A stretch of 56,228 nt of DNA from Verrucomicrobiota bacterium (GCA_004293445.1 RDYP01000014.1:1-56228); one strand, 5' to 3'. Shown: positions 43,049-51,381, numbered from the stretch's first letter. A program made the numbers and translations. The notes: generated by a model not told the origin, from the sequence alone.

Positions 43049-44299
43049 ATGAAGCTAGCCTGTTCCCTTTCCTCGATCCTCGCCCTTGCGATGGCTACCC
43101 TCTCATCCGCTGCCGAGCCTTCCATCCTGCCCGGCGGAAAGGATCGCTGGACTTTGGTGTGGCAGGACGAGTTCGACTACCCCGACGCCAAGCTCGACGA
43201 GCAGTGGGAGTCGCAGAACGGGCCGAGCGGCCACATCCTTTGCAGCCGCTGGCGGGAGAATGCGAAGGTGGCGGACGGGACGCTCAAGCTGATCAATCGC
43301 AAGGAGAAGCGAGGCGGCCAGGATTGGACCTCCGGTAGCATCCTGACGCGCAGGACTTTTCAATATGGATACTTCGAGTGCCGCTACCGCTATGCTGCGG
43401 CCGAGGGTACCAACAATTCATTCTGGTTGATGACCCGCGGTCCGAGACCGAAGACCGGCAAGTCCTTCGAGATCGATATCAACGAGGGCCACTATCCGAA
43501 CAAGGTGAATACGAACATCCACAACTGGTCGGACATCAAGGTGGTCGATGGTCGCAAAACTCATCCCTCGTCGTCGCGTAGTTTCCCATTCGGCACGCGG
43601 CCGGACGTGACCATTCAGTTGGAGATCCCGGTAACCGCCAAGCGGGTGCGCTTCAGCTCCCGGCATCCCGGCCACTTCCACCTTGGCGAGTTTCGCTTGT
43701 ACGCGCCAAACGCCGCTGGTTTTCCGAGGGCCCTCTCTCCGACGGCTGACCGAGACAAGCCCGGTCTTGTGAATTTCGCTCGCGATCCCGGCACCCGTGT
43801 CACCGTGAATGGACATTTTGACAAGGACGGAGCGCAGAGACTCAAGCACCTGATCGACGGCAAACCGGAGACGACTTGGATCACCCGGCGGGATGGGGTG
43901 AAGAGCGTCGAGTTCGAGTTCGATCGCGAACGGACCGTCGGCTGCGTCCAGTTTCTCAATGGCTGGAAAAATCGTGGCCATTGGCAGGGGCTCGCTTCGG
44001 AGTATCGGTTGGAATATCACGATGGCCGCCGTTGGGTGGAAATGTCCGCCTTCGATCTCAAGGACGGTACTGTCGACTTTGCCCGCGACTTCCATACCTA
44101 CGGGCTGGAATGGACGCCGAAGGAACTCGTCTTCTACGTCGACGGCGAGGTGCTGCGCCGCGAAAAGAACGAGTTCTGCCACAGCCCGTCGCCGGTTTGG
44201 TTGAGTCTCGCGATCATCAAGTGGGCGGGGAAGATCAGTGATGCGATCGATGGCACTTTCATGGAAGTCGACCACGTCCGCGTCTATCAGGCTCGTTGA
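43049..44299 (+). CDS. GH16 endoglycanase with a discoidin-like domain inserted in the catalytic fold
   Basis: This 416-residue secreted enzyme has signal peptide residues 1-21. The GH16 beta-jelly-roll starts at 'WTLVWQDEFDYPDAKLDEQW'. The catalytic motif is 'FEIDINEGH' (Glu141 nucleophile, Asp143, Glu146 acid/base, the ExDxxE type). After 'VNTNIHNW' the fold is interrupted at ~185-335 by an F5/8C-like segment ('HLGEFRLYAPN', 'LKHLIDGKPETTWITR', 'YRLEYHDGRRWVEM'). GH16 resumes with 'DFHTYGLEWTPKELVFYVDGEVL' and 'GTFMEVDHVRVYQ'. GH16 enzymes cut beta-1,3/1,4-glucans, agar, porphyran or carrageenan; the substrate is not clear here. It is the last gene of the cluster. Confidence 0.88.
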   Translation: MKLACSLSSILALAMATLSSAAEPSILPGGKDRWTLVWQDEFDYPDAKLDEQWESQNGPSGHILCSRWRENAKVADGTLKLINRKEKRGGQDWTSGSILTRRTFQYGYFECRYRYAAAEGTNNSFWLMTRGPRPKTGKSFEIDINEGHYPNKVNTNIHNWSDIKVVDGRKTHPSSSRSFPFGTRPDVTIQLEIPVTAKRVRFSSRHPGHFHLGEFRLYAPNAAGFPRALSPTADRDKPGLVNFARDPGTRVTVNGHFDKDGAQRLKHLIDGKPETTWITRRDGVKSVEFEFDRERTVGCVQFLNGWKNRGHWQGLASEYRLEYHDGRRWVEMSAFDLKDGTVDFARDFHTYGLEWTPKELVFYVDGEVLRREKNEFCHSPSPVWLSLAIIKWAGKISDAIDGTFMEVDHVRVYQAR

Positions 44300-44343
44300 T
44301 GGCTTTGGATTCCCTGTTAGGGATCGCCTCGATTTTCATCGGA

Positions 44344-44790
44344 TCATGGCCTTGATTCCGATTTCTCCTCGAGGATGCGCCATTCCCCATCGGTGTCGGG
44401 TCCCACCATGATCGTCACGGGACTCTGATACTTCTTCAGAGTGGAAAATCGGTTTGCCGTGATGGTGACATTGGGAGCTGCCTCCAGATAGTTGACTTCA
44501 GAATACGTGCTGGTGTCGCCCCGGGCTTTGGCGAGCGGCATGACCTTTCGGAGCAGCGATTTGTATTCTTTTGGGTCCAGCTTCAGCGCTTGCTTTCTCC
44601 CGTCCGGATAAACCCGAGTGTTCTCGATCTTCGCCTTGTCTGAATAAAGCGCTGCAAGATCTGGATCAAAATTTTTCGCGAGCGTCGTGTATTCGGCGAA
44701 CAGCTTCTTTGCTCTATCGATGCTCTCCGCGGCTGATGCGAATGCGGTCGCGATGAAAGTCGTGATCAATGCGACAAGTAGTGTTTTCAT
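44344..44790 (-). CDS. Exported hypothetical protein, 148 aa (possibly NTF2/SnoaL-like)
   Basis: The ATG at 44790 gives a clear signal peptide ('MKTLLVALITTFIATAFASA') and a mature protein of about 128 residues. It contains 'KLFAEYTTLAKNFDPDLAALY' and a beta-rich second half ('NVTITANRFSTLKKYQSP', 'VGPDTDGEWRILEEKSES'). The pattern of an N-terminal helix, 'ALY' and a long curved sheet ending in W-R-I resembles NTF2/SnoaL-like proteins. No catalytic residues can be named. It converges on the GH16 gene and is transcribed away from the ISL3 element that lies just upstream of it. Confidence 0.7.
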   Translation of the reverse strand: MKTLLVALITTFIATAFASAAESIDRAKKLFAEYTTLAKNFDPDLAALYSDKAKIENTRVYPDGRKQALKLDPKEYKSLLRKVMPLAKARGDTSTYSEVNYLEAAPNVTITANRFSTLKKYQSPVTIMVGPDTDGEWRILEEKSESRP

Positions 44791-44898
44791 CGGGAGCTGG
44801 GTTCGAGTAGCCAGTGCATCTGGCGTGGGCGGAATGAAAATGTCGCGAGGAGTGCGGCAGTCGAGGCATTTCCGGGGGCGAGGATACCTCAAAAGTTT

Positions 44899-44918
44899 GG
44901 CTCTCCGCCAGATTTGCT
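44899..44918 (+). repeat. Left terminal inverted repeat of the ISL3 element
   Basis: GGCTCTCCGCCAGATTTGCT; it matches the right end with 19 of 20 identical bases. Confidence 0.85.
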
Positions 44919-44966
44919 GACGTAAAGGAGGGGTGGCACATCCCGGAACGGCCTTGGGCTGGGTGT

Positions 44967-46146
44967 GTGAAAACCTTCAACCTCAAAGCCTTGTTCGAGT
45001 TCGCCGGATGTGTCGTGGAGAAGATTCTCGTCGAGACGATCTGAGTGCAAGTCTCGGGCGTATCAAGTCACATTGCCCCCATTGCCAAGTAGCCCTCAAG
45101 GAAGTCCGTGAGGGAGAGATCGCCGTCTATGATCTGCCGCTTGGCGATAGGGCGGCGGTGTGGGTCAAGCTGCCAGTTGTTCAAGGCCGTTGCCCGAAGT
45201 GCTGGGAACTGTGCACGCCGCGGCCGCCCGAGGTTCACCCGACTCGCAACGCCACCTGGCGATTAATGCGCGCGGTGGCCGCGTGGGCGTTGCAAGCAAC
45301 GTCGCGGCCATGTTCGACATCGGTGAGTCCACCGTGCGCCGCTACGAGACCGACGTGCTCGAAGCCGAACTTCCCGAGCCGGATCTGGGCAACCTCGAAG
45401 TCCTGCTTGTCGACGAGAAGTCGGTCCGCAAAGGCCACGGCTACGTCACCGTCGTGCTCAACGGCCGCACCGGGGAACTGCTCCACATGGCGGAGGGCAA
45501 AAAGAAGGAAAGCCTCGAAAGCTTCTTCGCGACACTCAGCGACCTTCAGAAGGCCTCGATCCTGGCCGTCTGCATCGACCTCAACGGCGCGTACCACAGC
45601 GTGCTTGCAGAGCAGATCCCCAAGGCGGAGGTCGTCCACGACCGCTTCCACATCATCGCCAACCTCAACGCCGCCATCGACGAGGTGAGGCGCAGCGAAT
45701 GGCGCTCGGCAGAGGCCGAAGGCAAGAAAGTCATCAAAGGCTCGCGCTACCTGCTGATGATGGGCCATGAGAATCTCGATGACGCCGGCATTGAGCGATT
45801 GCGCGAGCTCACCCGCCTCAACGCAAAGCTTTCGGCAAGCTACCTCCTCAAGGAGGAGTTCCGCCTGATTTACAGCACGACGCTGAGCATGGATTGGGCG
45901 CGGAAAAGAATGCGGCAATGGTGCACCACGGTCGAGGCCTCAGGCATCGCTCTACTGATCCAATTCGCCAAAGGCCTGCTGCGGGACCTGCCGGCTGTGA
46001 CTGCATTCTTCAAACACCGGATCACTTCTGGACGGATCGAGGCCTTCAACAACCAGATCGCCCGGCTGATCCACCGGGCCTGCGGCATGACTAACCTTAA
46101 ACATCTTTTCCTCAAAATGCGGGCTCAATCACTCAAGCAAATCTGA
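44967..46146 (+). pseudogene. ISL3-family transposase, frameshifted
   Basis: The reading frame starts with a GTG at 44967 (KTFNLKALFEFAGCVVEKIL, a typical ISL3 N-terminus) but stops at a TGA near 45042. It continues in a second frame with the zinc-ribbon region ('CPHCQVALKEV', 'GRCPKCWELCTPRP', 'TRNATWRLMRAVAAWALQ'). Near 45293 it changes to a third frame for the HTH and DDE domain ('SNVAAMFDIGESTVRRYE', 'VLLVDEKSVRKGHGY', 'AVCIDLNGAYHSVL', 'VVHDRFHII', 'TSGRIEAFNNQIARLIHRACG'). At least two frameshifts are thus needed and no classical slippery heptamer is visible at either. The catalytic core from 45298 on is uninterrupted. The copy is probably inactive unless provided in trans. Confidence 0.88.
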
Positions 46147-46155
46147 CGGAGAGCC
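46136..46155 (-). repeat. Right terminal inverted repeat of the ISL3 element
   Basis: Reads GGCTCTCCGTCAGATTTGCT on the minus strand. The transposase stop codon lies inside this repeat. Confidence 0.85.
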
Positions 46156-46263
46156 GAAAAAGTGGGGTTCCTCGACAGGTTGTTAGACGAAAATGTCCTC
46201 AAAGCTATCTTGTTTCCACAAAGCTCAAAGTGAGGTAGCCGTGGCCTCAGGTGGGGTATGAGT

Positions 46264-47997
46264 TCAGACCTTTCTACGGCGATAAAAACCGCCGGTGGTC
46301 ACCACCGCGTCCACCCGGTCATCAAGTAGCGCACGGGCGCATTCGTCTGGTGAATTGATAATGGGTTCCTCGTGCACGTTGAAGCTGGTGTTGACTAGCA
46401 CCGGAATTCCAGTACGCGCATGGTAGGCTTTGAGTATATCATAGTATAGGGGATTTTCTTCACGGCGGATCAACTGCGGGCGGGCAGTGCCGTCGACGTG
46501 GACCACGGCGGGAATGCGAGATTTCCACGGATCCTTGACCTGGCATGTGATGGTCATAAAGCGAGAGGTATTGCGACTTTGCGGAGGAAGGTCTAGCACT
46601 TCATCGGCGTGTTCTTCGAGCAAAACGGGAGCGAAAGGCATGAACTCGCTGCGGTCCATACGAGCGTTGAGCGAGTCGTTGATATTGCCATTGACCGTAG
46701 CCGCGAGAACGGTGCGGGCACCGAGCGCACGCGGGCCGAACTCCATGCGGCCGGTATAGATTGCCACCGCATCCCCAGCGAGGATAGCATCCACTGCCAC
46801 TTCTACCGGACTTTCCGAGACCTTCTGAATGGCATGAAGCGTGGCGAAATGGTCGTCGACCAAACCGGTATAATCTCGGCCGAGGTAGAGATCGCGGAGT
46901 GGCCGGCGCTGGCCCAGCCAAGTCTCCATGCCATCGCGTTCCATCAGATACTGATAGACGCCGCCAAAGGCGATGCCTTGGTCGCTCATGGGTGGGACGA
47001 CGAAGATGCTGTCGAAAAGCCCAGAATCGGCAAGTACTTGGTTGAGCCGAACATTAGCAAAAAGTCCGCCGGATATCCCGAGGTTCCGGGACGGGCAGTG
47101 GCGGGCGAGTTTGGCGATCGATTCAAGAGTCACCTGCTCGACCAGTTTCTGGACGGAGGCGGAGACGTCCTCCTTGGTAGAATCCCTGGCGATGCGGAAG
47201 ATTAGCTCGCGGAGTTGCTGGTGGGTGCCGGATTTCGAGGTGATGCGACCACGGTCATCGACATTAAACCAGCTCCGGAGTTCATCGAAATGCCTAGCTT
47301 CGCCGCGTGCGGCAAGTCCGGTGAGTTTGCCTTCGTGGCGGTTGATCTTGTAGCCCAGCGCGAGGGTGGCGAAGCCGTAGGCAAGGGCGAGGCTAGAGCC
47401 TTCGAAATCGCAGCCGATATCCTCGTCCCCGCCGAAGAGAGTCTCCAGATGGCCATCGTGAAACCAGCGGTGGCTGTAGAAGCCGGTTTCCGCGCCACCA
47501 TCGGCCGAGTAGAGCAGAGCGTCCTGCCAGTCCGGATTGTGGAACAAAGCAGGCAGCACGTGGCCTTGGTGGTGGTCATAGAAGGTGACCTTAGCATCCG
47601 GATTGAAGCCATGATCGACCAAAAAATCCCCGGAGCGGAAGAATTTCGAGGCATCGGTGATCCCGCGGATGCTGATTTCCTTCGCGACACCGACTCCGCG
47701 ATTGCTGCCGGATATTGACTCGATCCCGCGGCGCAGGCGATGTAAGAGAGGGGCCCCGTGGCCGTCGAAGTAGCGGGTGGGAAATCGCGAGCGACTAAGG
47801 GCGAGGACATCAATGTCCTTGCGCGAGACACCACCGATCGTGAGGGCTTCATTAACGGCTTCATCGGGAAAACGACCGCCTTCGGATTTGATCCGGGTGA
47901 TGCGCTCGAGTGGGATGGCGGCGATAATGTCATAATCGCGGAACAGGCAGGCAGAAGCATCGTGGCCGCTAATACAGACTCCGAGGATGAAGCTCAT
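46264..47997 (-). CDS. NodU/CmcH-family carbamoyltransferase
   Basis: This 577-residue enzyme transfers a carbamoyl group from carbamoyl phosphate, via carbamoyl-AMP, to a hydroxyl of a sugar or antibiotic. The N-terminal Kae1-like domain has 'GVCISGHDASACLFRDYDI', 'DHHQGHVLPALFHNPDW', 'LYSADGGAETGFYSHRWF' and 'GYKINRHEGKLTGLAARG'. The C-terminal YrdC-like domain contains 'GRMEFGPRALGARTVLA' and 'VLVNTSFNVHEEPII'. I start it at the ATG at 47997 (MSFILGVCI). In bacteria, close relatives decorate capsule, O-antigen or Nod factors. No glycan-synthesis genes adjoin it. It stands alone between an ISL3 and an IS5 element, a sign of transfer or of a decayed gene cluster. Confidence 0.92.
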   Translation of the reverse strand: MSFILGVCISGHDASACLFRDYDIIAAIPLERITRIKSEGGRFPDEAVNEALTIGGVSRKDIDVLALSRSRFPTRYFDGHGAPLLHRLRRGIESISGSNRGVGVAKEISIRGITDASKFFRSGDFLVDHGFNPDAKVTFYDHHQGHVLPALFHNPDWQDALLYSADGGAETGFYSHRWFHDGHLETLFGGDEDIGCDFEGSSLALAYGFATLALGYKINRHEGKLTGLAARGEARHFDELRSWFNVDDRGRITSKSGTHQQLRELIFRIARDSTKEDVSASVQKLVEQVTLESIAKLARHCPSRNLGISGGLFANVRLNQVLADSGLFDSIFVVPPMSDQGIAFGGVYQYLMERDGMETWLGQRRPLRDLYLGRDYTGLVDDHFATLHAIQKVSESPVEVAVDAILAGDAVAIYTGRMEFGPRALGARTVLAATVNGNINDSLNARMDRSEFMPFAPVLLEEHADEVLDLPPQSRNTSRFMTITCQVKDPWKSRIPAVVHVDGTARPQLIRREENPLYYDILKAYHARTGIPVLVNTSFNVHEEPIINSPDECARALLDDRVDAVVTTGGFYRRRKV

Positions 47998-48250
47998 TGG
48001 TTGGGAAAAGGGCTGGAGAGTAGCTGCAGCTTGCAGCAAGGACTATACAGAGACTCTGCGAAGGAGTCCGGAGCTTGGCAAGCATGCGAATCCAAACGAT
48101 GCGAGCATCGCCCCGGGCGGGGTAGAATTGCTAAGACATTCCGGCGGTGATGCTTTTGCCGGGTCATAGTCCGCGACAACGGCCGCCATCCATTACCAGA
48201 GGTCTGTGCGTGTTGGTTTTGAACCGTTCGTAACCTTACCGGAAGACTTG

Positions 48251-48254
48251 CTAG
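48251..48254. repeat. CTAG target-site duplication, left copy (IS5 element)
   Basis: CTAG immediately outside the left inverted repeat; the same bases lie at 49100-49103 on the right. YTAR targets are typical of IS5-type insertions. Confidence 0.7.
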
Positions 48255-49099
48255 AAGCGGTTTCAAAAGTCGGAACTCGGACTGGTGCTATTCGGAGGGA
48301 TGCCTATGAACGGAAAGCGTGAGCAACGAGTTTATGACCAGACCCGGTCTGGAAGCGGATTCATCCCTTGGTTCCGGATGCCAACACCTTCGGAAGTTCG
48401 CGCTGCGTCGACTGCGACGTCTTTTAAGGCATCTTCTGGGTGCTCAAGACCGATGCCGGTGGAGGGATCTGTCCAAGCAAATTCCTAGCCCATCGATCGG
48501 TTGGAGACGCTGGCGCAACTGAGAAGAGGACGGCGACTGGGACGCGGTGCGGCGCGACTTTATCAGCCGACTCGACGCCGTCGGCGTTCTCGACTGAGAG
48601 CAATGTTTCATGGACGGCAGCTTCGCGCTGACCAAAAAAGGGGGCTCTGCGTCGGAACAACCAAGAAGGGCAAAGGAGCAAAGTGGATGGTGGTGGCGGA
48701 CGGCAAGGGCCTTCCTGTGGGAGACACCCTCTACTCGGCATCGCTCGCGGAGGTGACGCCGGCTATTCCGACGCTGGCCGATTGCAAGCCGAGGACCGAA
48801 CGCTTCCCGCACCGCTTGATCGCTGACCGGGCCTACGATGCCGATTCGCTGCGGCACCTGATGCACCACGTCGACGACGAGTTGATCAGCCTACACCGGT
48901 GCAGCCGCAAACGCGCGTCGCTCGAGGATGGCATGGCGTTGCGCCGCTACAAGCATCGCTTGAAGGTCGATCGTCTCGTCGCTTGGCTCGGCTTGTGACG
49001 GCGCCTGCTCGTCCGTCACGAGTGGCAGATCGATCTCTACGCCGGCTTCTTCAAGCTGGCTTAGATCATTATCCTCATCAGACACTTTTGAAACCACTT
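48255..49099 (+). mobile_element. IS5-family insertion sequence, decayed
   Basis: This ~845-bp element is bounded by 16-bp inverted repeats, GAAGCGGTTTCAAAAGT-like at 48255 and its complement ending at 49099 (one mismatch, C/T). CTAG duplications lie outside at 48251-48254 and 49100-49103. Length, termini and the broken DDE transposase inside fit the IS5 family (IS427-like size). Confidence 0.85.
48319..49064 (+). pseudogene. IS5-family transposase, multiply interrupted
   Basis: The recognisable order is 'CRWRDLSKQ', then 'WRRWRN', 'DWDAVRRDFISRLDAVG', 'FMDGSFALTKKGG' (first DDE acid) in one frame. A frameshift near 48650 follows, then 'VGTTKKGKGAKWMVVADGKG', 'RLIADRAYDADSLRHL', 'RRYKHRLKVDRLVAWLG' and 'RRLLVRHEWQIDLYAGFFKLA'. 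In-frame TGA codons follow WRRWRN, VLD and WLGL, at least two of them probably former Trp codons. Active IS5 transposases have no such breaks, so this copy is dead. Confidence 0.85.
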
Positions 49100-49103
49100 C
49101 TAG
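49100..49103. repeat. CTAG target-site duplication, right copy
   Basis: CTAG directly after the right inverted repeat of the IS5 element, pairing with 48251-48254. Confidence 0.7.
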
Positions 49104-49154
49104 GCATGCGGTCGTTGCGAGGGACGATTTCTCAAGATAAAATGTCAGAAGTAA

Positions 49155-49375
49155 TTTTTTGGTGGAGCGCTTATGGCTCCTGTTGAGCCTAGAAATAAAG
49201 GTGGGATATTTTAGGTCGTAGTCGCGGGTGAAGCCATGCTGCTGCTGCTACCGCGTTCGAAAGCATCGAGCAGGGTTTCAGAGTGGGCGGGATCGATACG
49301 GTGGCGGCCGTCGCTGCCGGTGCGGATCCGCGGAAGGGGGTGACGGCATAAGGGTTGGGTGAGGATGCGGAACAA
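49155..49375 (-). pseudogene. Relic of an IS66-family tnpA
   Basis: On the minus strand one frame reads 'PLPRIRTGSDGRHRIDPAHS' and 'ETLLDAFERGSSSSM'. After a one-base shift near 49235 the other reads 'GFTRDYDLKYPTFISRLNRS' and HKRS. Joined, this lines up well with the intact IS66 TnpA at 52940 ('RRGRLRYAPEQKAALVEAY', 'KFAAHHGVNYQTFAAWLQKR'). It lies directly beside the IS5 element, which probably inserted close to older IS66 debris. The rest of 49104-49445 contains nothing else I recognise. Confidence 0.6.
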
Positions 49376-49445
49376 ACCACGCAAAGGTATGGATACTAGT
49401 TGTACATGGACGGGTAATGGCCGCCGGTGGAGGGGTTATGAAGAT

Positions 49446-49730
49446 TCATGACTCCCGCCGTGAGTCGCCGAGCTGATCCGGAAGTGCCGGTTTTTCGGAT
49501 AAGGTCAGGAAAGGCCTGCCCTCCGCGGCACACCACAGGCGATAGACATTCACCACGTTCGGCCGGATCCCGCTGACGGGGATCTTGAGAAAGCCCCGGC
49601 GCTGGGCGGCTTCGAAAAGCGCGCGCTCTTTCAGGGTCAGCCGGTGGCCGATCCGGCGGTTCCCGATCTTGGCGCGGGTCGCCTGGCCGCGGCTGAGTTT
49701 TTCGACATCGTCCTTGTTCGGTTTTGGCAT
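49446..49730 (-). CDS. Conserved hypothetical protein, 94 aa (KLSRGxxxxR family seen in phototrophs)
   Basis: The protein begins MPKPNKDDVEKLSRGQATRA and has 'RRIGHRLTLKERALFEAAQRRGFLKI' in its middle (quoted in part: LTLKERALFEAAQRRGFL), then 'NVYRLWCAAEGRPFLTLS'. The core 'KLSRG..A...G.RR..HRL...ER..FE.A...GFL' resembles a small domain I recall from cyanobacterial and plant chloroplast proteins. Its function is unknown. It starts 5 bp after the stop of the SRPBCC gene and is clearly co-transcribed with it. Confidence 0.65.
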   Translation of the reverse strand: MPKPNKDDVEKLSRGQATRAKIGNRRIGHRLTLKERALFEAAQRRGFLKIPVSGIRPNVVNVYRLWCAAEGRPFLTLSEKPALPDQLGDSRRES

Positions 49731-49735
49731 GGCTC

Positions 49736-50209
49736 TTAGGTAACTGGAACTCGGGCCGCCTCCGCCCACTTGCGGGTACGGTGGTGGCGATAGCGGAAGA
49801 GCATCGTCAGATAAAGTCTCACGCCAGTCTCCGAAACCAGTCGTCCCCACCAGGAGCGCCCCCATTGATAGGTGATGGTGTCGTGCATGACACAGCGATC
49901 GGCTCCCCGTGCTTCGAAGCGGTGCTCGTGGACGAACAGAGCGAAGGGGCCTTTCACGATCTCGTCGGCCAAGAGGTGAGGGGGCTGCACGGTTTTCCAG
50001 CGGCAGGTCCATCGCATGGGAATGATCCACCAATCCCTGCAGTGCAGCTCGATCAAGCGTCCTTCTTGAGCCGGGCCATCGGTTTCCAGACGGATGAGCT
50101 TCAAGGTAGGAGGCATCACCTCACGAAGATTGGACGGATCGCTGTGGAATCCGAACATGACTTCCGCACTGGCGGAAAGGGGCGTGCTGGTCTTGAAAAT
50201 GGAAGGCAT
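49736..50209 (-). CDS. SRPBCC/START-like (polyketide-cyclase/dehydrase-type) protein
   Basis: The 157-residue protein has an SRPBCC beginning ('PLSASAEVMFGFHSDPSNLRE', partly quoted as SAEVMFGFHSDPSNL). The central strands are 'WWIIPMRWTCRWKTV' and 'FVHEHRFEARGADRCVMHDT', and 'YQWGRSWWGRL' follows. This matches the YndB/CDPs-type lipid- or hydrophobic-ligand-binding helix-grip fold, many members of which are annotated as cyclase/dehydrase. I start at the ATG at 50209 (MPSIFKTSTPLS). A truncated second copy of this N-terminus occurs at 52447 within a 230-bp duplication. Confidence 0.82.
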   Translation of the reverse strand: MPSIFKTSTPLSASAEVMFGFHSDPSNLREVMPPTLKLIRLETDGPAQEGRLIELHCRDWWIIPMRWTCRWKTVQPPHLLADEIVKGPFALFVHEHRFEARGADRCVMHDTITYQWGRSWWGRLVSETGVRLYLTMLFRYRHHRTRKWAEAARVPVT

Positions 50210-50390
50210 CGAGAAGTCGCAAGGGCCATGCAAGCCATAGCACGGCAAAGCGTCCGCGCATCCTCAATGATGGACCGATGCCGCAGGTCCCGAAAGACGA
50301 CGCTCCCCGGGTTTTTCAAGGCTCTCGATTTTCCGAAGGACGATTGCTTGCGATGAAAATCGCCAGACCTTGTGTCTCTAACATTCAAAG
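50161..50390. repeat. 230-bp duplicated segment, copy A
   Basis: Covers the upstream region and first ~17 codons of the SRPBCC gene. It is similar along its whole length to copy B at 52399-52628 in the same orientation, for example GTCTTGAAAATGGA, CCATAGCACGGCAA and CGTCCGCGCAT near the coding end, with scattered substitutions and small indels. Confidence 0.85.
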
Positions 50391-50409
50391 CCCGCCGCAA
50401 AGGCGCGTG

Positions 50410-51381
50410 TCAAATGGCGATGGATCCCTCGGAAAATACCTTCAAGCCGGTGGTCCAGCGATCATCGATGCCATTCGCTGCCGCAAGGATGGAACCGACA
50501 ACGGCACCCCGGTGGCAGTTGTCCCCGCCGAGCATGGCATTGGCGATGATCCCGGCATCGAACTGGTCATGATACTTCCATGCTAGATAGAGGGCGGCTG
50601 GGAATGCCTGATCGATGTAGCAAGCGGGACTCAGGATGCCGCCGATGATTTCGTCGTCCGGTCGCGTTTCCCAGCGCCCGGCTTTGCGACCGGAGAACCA
50701 ATCTCCGCCTTCGCGTGAGATCGCCTCGCGTAGCGGAGTGCCCGCGGTGATGGACTTCAGCAAACGGGCGAGACAGTCGGCGGCCCGCTGGACGTTGCTA
50801 TGGCGATGGGTCAGGGCGAGATGGGCGCGTGTGGCGGAGCGCCAATCGGCACCCTCCGGCAGTGCTGCCAAGAGTGCGGGGATTTGGGCAAGCCCACCGA
50901 TGTGTTCATCGGCGATCCCGCATTTGGTCACCGCCTTGCCCTGCGCGTAGCGCGTGAAAAAACCGCGATGGTATTCCTCAAGGTAGGTGTCGCGATGCCA
51001 GCCGGGAGTCAACATGCACTCGATGTAATGTCGGGCCCAACGCTCGGGATCATAGTCGCCATGGGAACGAATTTGTTCGTGAAGTTGTGAAGCCAGACGG
51101 AAGTTCACGGTATTTTCACCTGCCTGAAGAAATTGGTGATAGTGGATTTCGCGCTGGCCCCAGAAAACGGCCTGGTCCCGGAGGATATCGCCGCGTGGAT
51201 TGAGCGCATGGTATTCCGATCGCCACAGGATGCTGCCCGGGTGCGGGTTTCGCGGAGCCTGATAGTGGTCGAGCACCCCGTAGTCCCGCTTGAGAGCCTC
51301 CCGGTCGTAATACCAGTGGCCGGGCATTGCGAGGGCATCGGCGATCAGCGAACCGAGATAAGCGTCGTTCAGGGTGGTCAC
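50410..51381 (-). CDS. ADP-ribosylglycohydrolase family protein, copy 2
   Basis: This 323-residue ARH-fold protein has 'DAYLGSLIADALAMPGHWYYD' at the N-terminus, 'GIADEHIGGLAQIPALLAALP', 'LALTHRHSNVQRAADCLARLL', and C-terminal 'IANAMLGGDNCHRGAVVGSILAAANGIDD' with the metal-binding GGDxxxxG. It shares these signatures with the ARH protein at 22849 but is otherwise quite different, so the two are distant paralogues. It lies just upstream of the SRPBCC gene, with copy A of a 230-bp duplication between them. The substrate is unknown. Confidence 0.88.
   Translation of the reverse strand: MTTLNDAYLGSLIADALAMPGHWYYDREALKRDYGVLDHYQAPRNPHPGSILWRSEYHALNPRGDILRDQAVFWGQREIHYHQFLQAGENTVNFRLASQLHEQIRSHGDYDPERWARHYIECMLTPGWHRDTYLEEYHRGFFTRYAQGKAVTKCGIADEHIGGLAQIPALLAALPEGADWRSATRAHLALTHRHSNVQRAADCLARLLKSITAGTPLREAISREGGDWFSGRKAGRWETRPDDEIIGGILSPACYIDQAFPAALYLAWKYHDQFDAGIIANAMLGGDNCHRGAVVGSILAAANGIDDRWTTGLKVFSEGSIAI

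Larger units (their letters stand above)
44899..46155 (+). mobile_element. ISL3-family insertion sequence, decayed
   Basis: This 1257-bp element has 20-bp terminal inverted repeats (44899-44918 GGCTCTCCGCCAGATTTGCT and the complement at 46136-46155, one mismatch). It encloses an ISL3-type transposase broken by frameshifts. The expected 8-bp target duplication is not obvious (flanks AAAAGTTT and GAAAAAGT). This suggests either an old insertion or that the true ends are a few bases further out. Confidence 0.88.

Noticed and set aside
45160-45300. Programmed -1 frameshift in the ISL3 transposase
   Set aside because: No slippery heptamer or stem-loop is evident and another frame break lies upstream, so decay is the simpler reading.
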